Positions 23,001-25,302 of a stretch of DNA of 25,302 bases are shown here, piece by piece. Location: positions 1 to 25,302 of the forward strand of contig CAZIDB010000045.1 in the NCBI GenBank assembly GCA_964537965.1, given 5' to 3'. Positions within the stretch are counted from its first letter, which is position 1. The number at the start of each line of letters is the position of its first letter. The position numbers were made by a program, and so were the translations under genes. The notes beneath the pieces are model-generated. The model saw only the letters and a list, made by a program, of their open reading frames with translations, had not been told where the DNA came from and ran no database searches. This DNA comes from SURF-24 sp964537965. Lineage in GTDB: Bacteria > Bacteroidota > Ignavibacteria > Ignavibacteriales > SURF-24.

Positions 23001-23949
23001 ATTCGAAATTCCTGAAAAAAAGGATAAGGAACGCATTGATGTTTTCCTTACCCGTCATTTGGAACATGCCACACGTAATAAAGTTCAGAAATTAATTGAA
23101 GCTCAATTGGTTTTAGTAAACAGCAGACCGGTAAAAGCAAATTATAAAATTTCGCCATCAGATATAATTGAAGTGCAGATTCCTGTTACCCCTCATCCGG
23201 AAACTGCTGAACCTGAAGATATTCCTATTGAAGTGGTTTACGAAGATGAATATCTCCTGATTGTAAACAAACCGGCAGGAATGGTTGCTCATCCGTCATT
23301 CGGAAATTATACCGGGACATTGGTAAATGCCTTGCTTCATCATACACAAAAATTAAGTGCAATAAACACAGGAGCCAGACCAGGAATTATTCATCGGTTA
23401 GATAAGGATACAAGCGGATTACTTGTTGTTGCTAAAGATGATTTTACACACGCAAAAATTGCAGAACAATTTGCAAAGCATAAGGTTGAGAAAATTTATT
23501 GGGCTGTTTGCTGGGGCTTATTTAAAAATAAAGATGGGATAATTGAAACTAATATTACACGCAGTAAAAGTGATCGTAAAAAATTTACAGTTAGCGATGA
23601 TGAAGGGAAACCATCTATAACACTTTATAAAGTTATTGAAGAATTTGAATTCGCTTCATTGTTGGAAATAAGATTAAAGACAGGACGGACACACCAGATA
23701 AGAGTACATTTATCCTCAATCAATCATCCTGTTTTTGGTGATGTTACTTATGGTGGTAATAAAATTGTATATGGTTCTAACCTGCCTAAAATAAAACAAA
23801 GGGTTGATAACCTATTGGAGATTATGCCAAGACAAGCTTTGCATGCCAGGACTCTCGGGTTTACTCATCCTCATTTAAATGAATTTATTAAGTTCGAGGC
23901 AAACCTGCCTGATGATATTAATAATTTACTGGCTGCACTAAGAGACTAG
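22927..23949 (+). CDS. rluD: RluA/RluD-family 23S rRNA pseudouridine synthase
   Basis: This 340-residue enzyme converts uridines in large-subunit rRNA to pseudouridine; the exact sites cannot be read from sequence. An S4 RNA-binding domain (about 32-85, ERIDVFLTRHLEHATRNKVQ) precedes the catalytic domain. That domain opens with IVNKPAGMVAHPSFGNYTGT and has catalytic Asp159 in HRLDKDTSGLLVVAKDD. It continues with KIYWAVCWG, LKTGRTHQIRVHLSSINHPV and a C-terminal ALHARTLGFTHP. The start is uncertain. The frame is open back to a GTG at 22867, but its first 20 codons there are lysine-rich and overlap the lspA2 tail. I chose ATG 22927, with AAGAAG upstream, which leaves a 74-nt overlap. The conserved domain begins only near the lspA2 stop. 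Confidence 0.9.
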   Translation: MLVLKQPEIEQKETQTNLVTARKYKFEIPEKKDKERIDVFLTRHLEHATRNKVQKLIEAQLVLVNSRPVKANYKISPSDIIEVQIPVTPHPETAEPEDIPIEVVYEDEYLLIVNKPAGMVAHPSFGNYTGTLVNALLHHTQKLSAINTGARPGIIHRLDKDTSGLLVVAKDDFTHAKIAEQFAKHKVEKIYWAVCWGLFKNKDGIIETNITRSKSDRKKFTVSDDEGKPSITLYKVIEEFEFASLLEIRLKTGRTHQIRVHLSSINHPVFGDVTYGGNKIVYGSNLPKIKQRVDNLLEIMPRQALHARTLGFTHPHLNEFIKFEANLPDDINNLLAALRD

Positions 23950-23995
23950 TTCTGGTGCAAGTTGATATAATTATAAGCAAAAAAATCCCGAAAAA

Positions 23996-24027
23996 TTTGT
24001 ATGTAAAAAACTGAATCTTTATCTTTT
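23996..24027 (+). promoter_or_regulatory. Candidate Bacteroidota-type promoter of cysS
   Basis: TTTG (23996-23999) and TATCTTTT (24020-24027) are 20 bases apart, matching the TTTG-N19-21-TAnnTTTG consensus at 11 of 12 defined-and-n positions (last base T, not G). The element ends 15 bases before the cysS ATG, in an A-rich leader. Located in the only sizeable gap (93 bases) after rluD. Confidence 0.4.
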
Positions 24028-24042
24028 AGCAAAAAAATAAAA

Positions 24043-24108
24043 ATGAAAATTTATAATACTTTCTCGAAATCAAAAGAAGAATTTATTCCCTCAAAAAAGG
24101 GTGAAGTT
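24043..24108 (+). CDS. cysS: Cysteine-tRNA ligase, N-terminal fragment (truncated by assembly gap)
   Basis: These 22 codons, beginning MKIYNTFSKSKEEFIPSK, align with the first residues of bacterial CysRS (E. coli starts MLKIFNTLTRQKEEF). They stop at the run of Ns exactly before the MYVCG segment, which carries the first zinc Cys. The gene continues after the gap at 24209. The HIGH box and most of the catalytic core are in the missing part, so they cannot be checked here. Confidence 0.85.
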
Positions 24109-24208
24109 NNNNNNNNNNNNNNNNNNNNNNNNNNNNNNNNNNNNNNNNNNNNNNNNNNNNNNNNNNNNNNNNNNNNNNNNNNNNNNNNNNNNNNNNNNNN
24201 NNNNNNNN
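24109..24208. other. Assembly gap: 100 unknown bases inside cysS
   Basis: Exactly 100 Ns, the conventional placeholder for a scaffold gap of unknown size. Both flanking cysS fragments abut it at a codon boundary but are in different frames, because 100 is not divisible by 3. By alignment from memory with E. coli CysRS, about 228 residues (roughly 680 bases) are missing. Confidence 0.95.
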
Positions 24209-24874
24209 AAATACTGGATTCATTTTGGCTTTCTTAATATTCAAAATGAAAAGATGTCTAAATCGCTTGGTAATTTTTTTACCGCAAGAGAAGTTGTTGC
24301 AAAGTACAGTGCTGAAACAATAAGAATGTTTTTTGCTCAATCCCATTATTCTGGTCCGCTTAATTTTAGTGAAGATTTACTGAGTGCCGCAAGCAAAGGG
24401 CTGGAAAAGCTAACTAATTTTTCAGACAGACTAAAAACATTCGAACAGAATACAACAGGTAAAGGAATTACGCCTGAATTTGATTTCAGGAATTACTATT
24501 CTGCATTTGAAAATGCCATGGATGATGATTTTAATTCACCGCAAGCCGTAGCAGTTATTTTTGATTTTGTTAAAGATGTGAATAAAGTTCTTACGGATGT
24601 TCAGGATGTAAACGTTTCTTTTCTTAATGAAGCAAAGAATTTTCTTGAAAAGACGGCGCAGAATGTTCTTGGTATTGTTGATTTTTCATCCTCCCCAAAT
24701 CAGTATGATAACAAACTGCAAAATGAACTTATTGAATTGTTGATTGATTTTAGAATTAAAGCAAAGCAGCAAAAAAATTACGCTTTAGCTGATGAAATTA
24801 GAGACAGCTTAAATAAGCTTGGCATTGTATTACAGGATCAAAAAGAAAAAACAACTTTCAAAATAATGAATTAA
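24209..24874 (+). CDS. cysS: Cysteine-tRNA ligase, C-terminal fragment
   Basis: The frame opens at the end of the gap with KYWIHFGFLNIQNEKMSKSL, the CysRS segment just before and including the KMSKS loop. It continues with GNFFTAREVVAKYSAETIRM and the SHYSGPLNFSEDLL motif, then a helical anticodon-binding region with MDDDFNSPQAVAVIFDFV. The C-terminal LADEIRDSLNKLGIVLQDQ ends the protein at TAA 24872-24874. Cytosolic enzyme charging tRNA-Cys with cysteine. Together with the 24043-24108 piece and the estimated gap it gives about 470 residues, the usual family length, so I treat both as one gene interrupted by assembly, not a pseudogene. Confidence 0.93.
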   Translation, partial: KYWIHFGFLNIQNEKMSKSLGNFFTAREVVAKYSAETIRMFFAQSHYSGPLNFSEDLLSAASKGLEKLTNFSDRLKTFEQNTTGKGITPEFDFRNYYSAFENAMDDDFNSPQAVAVIFDFVKDVNKVLTDVQDVNVSFLNEAKNFLEKTAQNVLGIVDFSSSPNQYDNKLQNELIELLIDFRIKAKQQKNYALADEIRDSLNKLGIVLQDQKEKTTFKIMN

Positions 24875-24889
24875 GTCCTTTTCGCTTGA

Positions 24890-25302
24890 ATGAAGAATTC
24901 CTATTTAACCAACATTTATAAAAGGAACGTTTTTATTTTTATTGTTAGTATCGTTTTATTTTTATTTGCTGCAGTTTTAATCTGGAAGTACTATTTTAAT
25001 ATTTACGAAATAGAATGTGTGGCGAACAAAAATTATCTCTGGGCAGATGGTCAATCACAGGTTATTATAAATTGCACTCCAATTAATTCATTCGGATTAA
25101 AGATTCCTTTTCGAAATAGTTACGTCGTATTTTCAATAATTGAAAGGAATGATTTAGTTGATATCCTTCAAAAAGATGAAACGAAAGGAAGCCTTCTGTT
25201 GAAAAGTAAATTTGAAGAGGGGAAGGTTATAATTAAAGTTACTTCAAGATATTCTTTGCTCCCCAATCTTGTCGAAATAAATATAGTTAAAAACTTATCT
25301 TA
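24890..25302 (+). CDS. Membrane-anchored hypothetical protein, possible Ig-like domain (runs off window)
   Basis: ATG 24890 opens a frame with no stop for 137 codons to the last base of the window; the final two bases are TA, so a stop could follow immediately. It starts 15 bases after cysS. Residues 13-33 (VFIFIVSIVLFLFAAVLIW) form one TM helix with a short positive N-terminus, giving an exported C-terminal part. That part has a beta-rich pattern. NYLWADGQSQVIINCTP, VVFSIIERNDLVDI, KGSLLLKSKFEEGKVIIKVTS and NLVEINIV resemble the strand rhythm of bacterial Ig-like (Big_1/invasin) repeats, where 'DG-x-S' opens the domain. The domain guess is weak; no function is assigned. Confidence 0.65.
   Translation, partial: MKNSYLTNIYKRNVFIFIVSIVLFLFAAVLIWKYYFNIYEIECVANKNYLWADGQSQVIINCTPINSFGLKIPFRNSYVVFSIIERNDLVDILQKDETKGSLLLKSKFEEGKVIIKVTSRYSLLPNLVEINIVKNLS

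Noticed and set aside
24083..24346. Open frames that run through the N gap on either strand
   Set aside because: They exist only because the unknown bases contain no stops; they carry no information.

Overview
The window looks like part of an AT-rich genome from the Ignavibacteria / Chlorobi side of the Bacteroidota-Chlorobiota group. The best evidence is a secreted subtilase ending in a PNPFNPST type IX (Por) sorting tail. Supporting signs are the ileS - dksA/traR-like - lspA gene order, an operon of parvulin-type foldases with lipoprotein signals, and weak or absent Shine-Dalgarno sites. It is a draft assembly: 100 Ns lie inside cysS. Species is inferred from gene style only.

Layout. 1-174 is the 3' end of a TerB-like gene. 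It converges on an exported Cys-type glutathione peroxidase (238-801, -) across a bidirectional hairpin terminator. A 51-nt imperfect palindrome separates the peroxidase from pta (950-1936, -). An AI-2E/PerM-family membrane protein (2095-3162, +) converges on a four-gene minus-strand operon (8232 to 3181). This operon encodes a large three-parvulin lipoprotein, a small lipoprotein with a degenerate parvulin-like fold, a SurA-like double parvulin and a MoxR AAA ATPase. It reads as an envelope protein folding module. A second minus-strand pair is metG followed after 1 bp by the subtilase.

From 12745 everything is on the + strand. First comes an orphan hybrid-architecture sensor kinase (ABC-type periplasmic binding domain, one TM, PAS, HisKA/HATPase). 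Then comes a tight gene train: yggS, a DivIVA-domain protein, purine nucleoside phosphorylase, a four-TM protein with a DivIVA-like coil, ileS, a lysine-tailed DksA/TraR-like zinc protein, two tandem lspA paralogues and an RluA/RluD-type pseudouridine synthase. Most neighbours overlap by 4 nt or nearly touch, suggesting one transcription unit with coupled translation. cysS (interrupted by the assembly gap) and an unrecognised membrane-anchored protein that runs off the window finish the region.

Functionally most genes are housekeeping: two complete aminoacyl-tRNA synthetases plus a broken third, PLP homeostasis, purine salvage, lipoprotein maturation and acetyl-phosphate metabolism. No CRISPR array, transposase, tRNA or rRNA was seen. 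No gene-free stretch exceeds about 220 bases; the two longest, 8233-8447 and 12526-12744, appear to be upstream promoter regions. The features that depart most from the ordinary are the multi-parvulin/MoxR operon, the DivIVA operon with its membrane-anchored coil partner, the lspA tandem duplication and the altered zinc-finger/lysine tail of the DksA-like protein. I see no convincing wholly new system.
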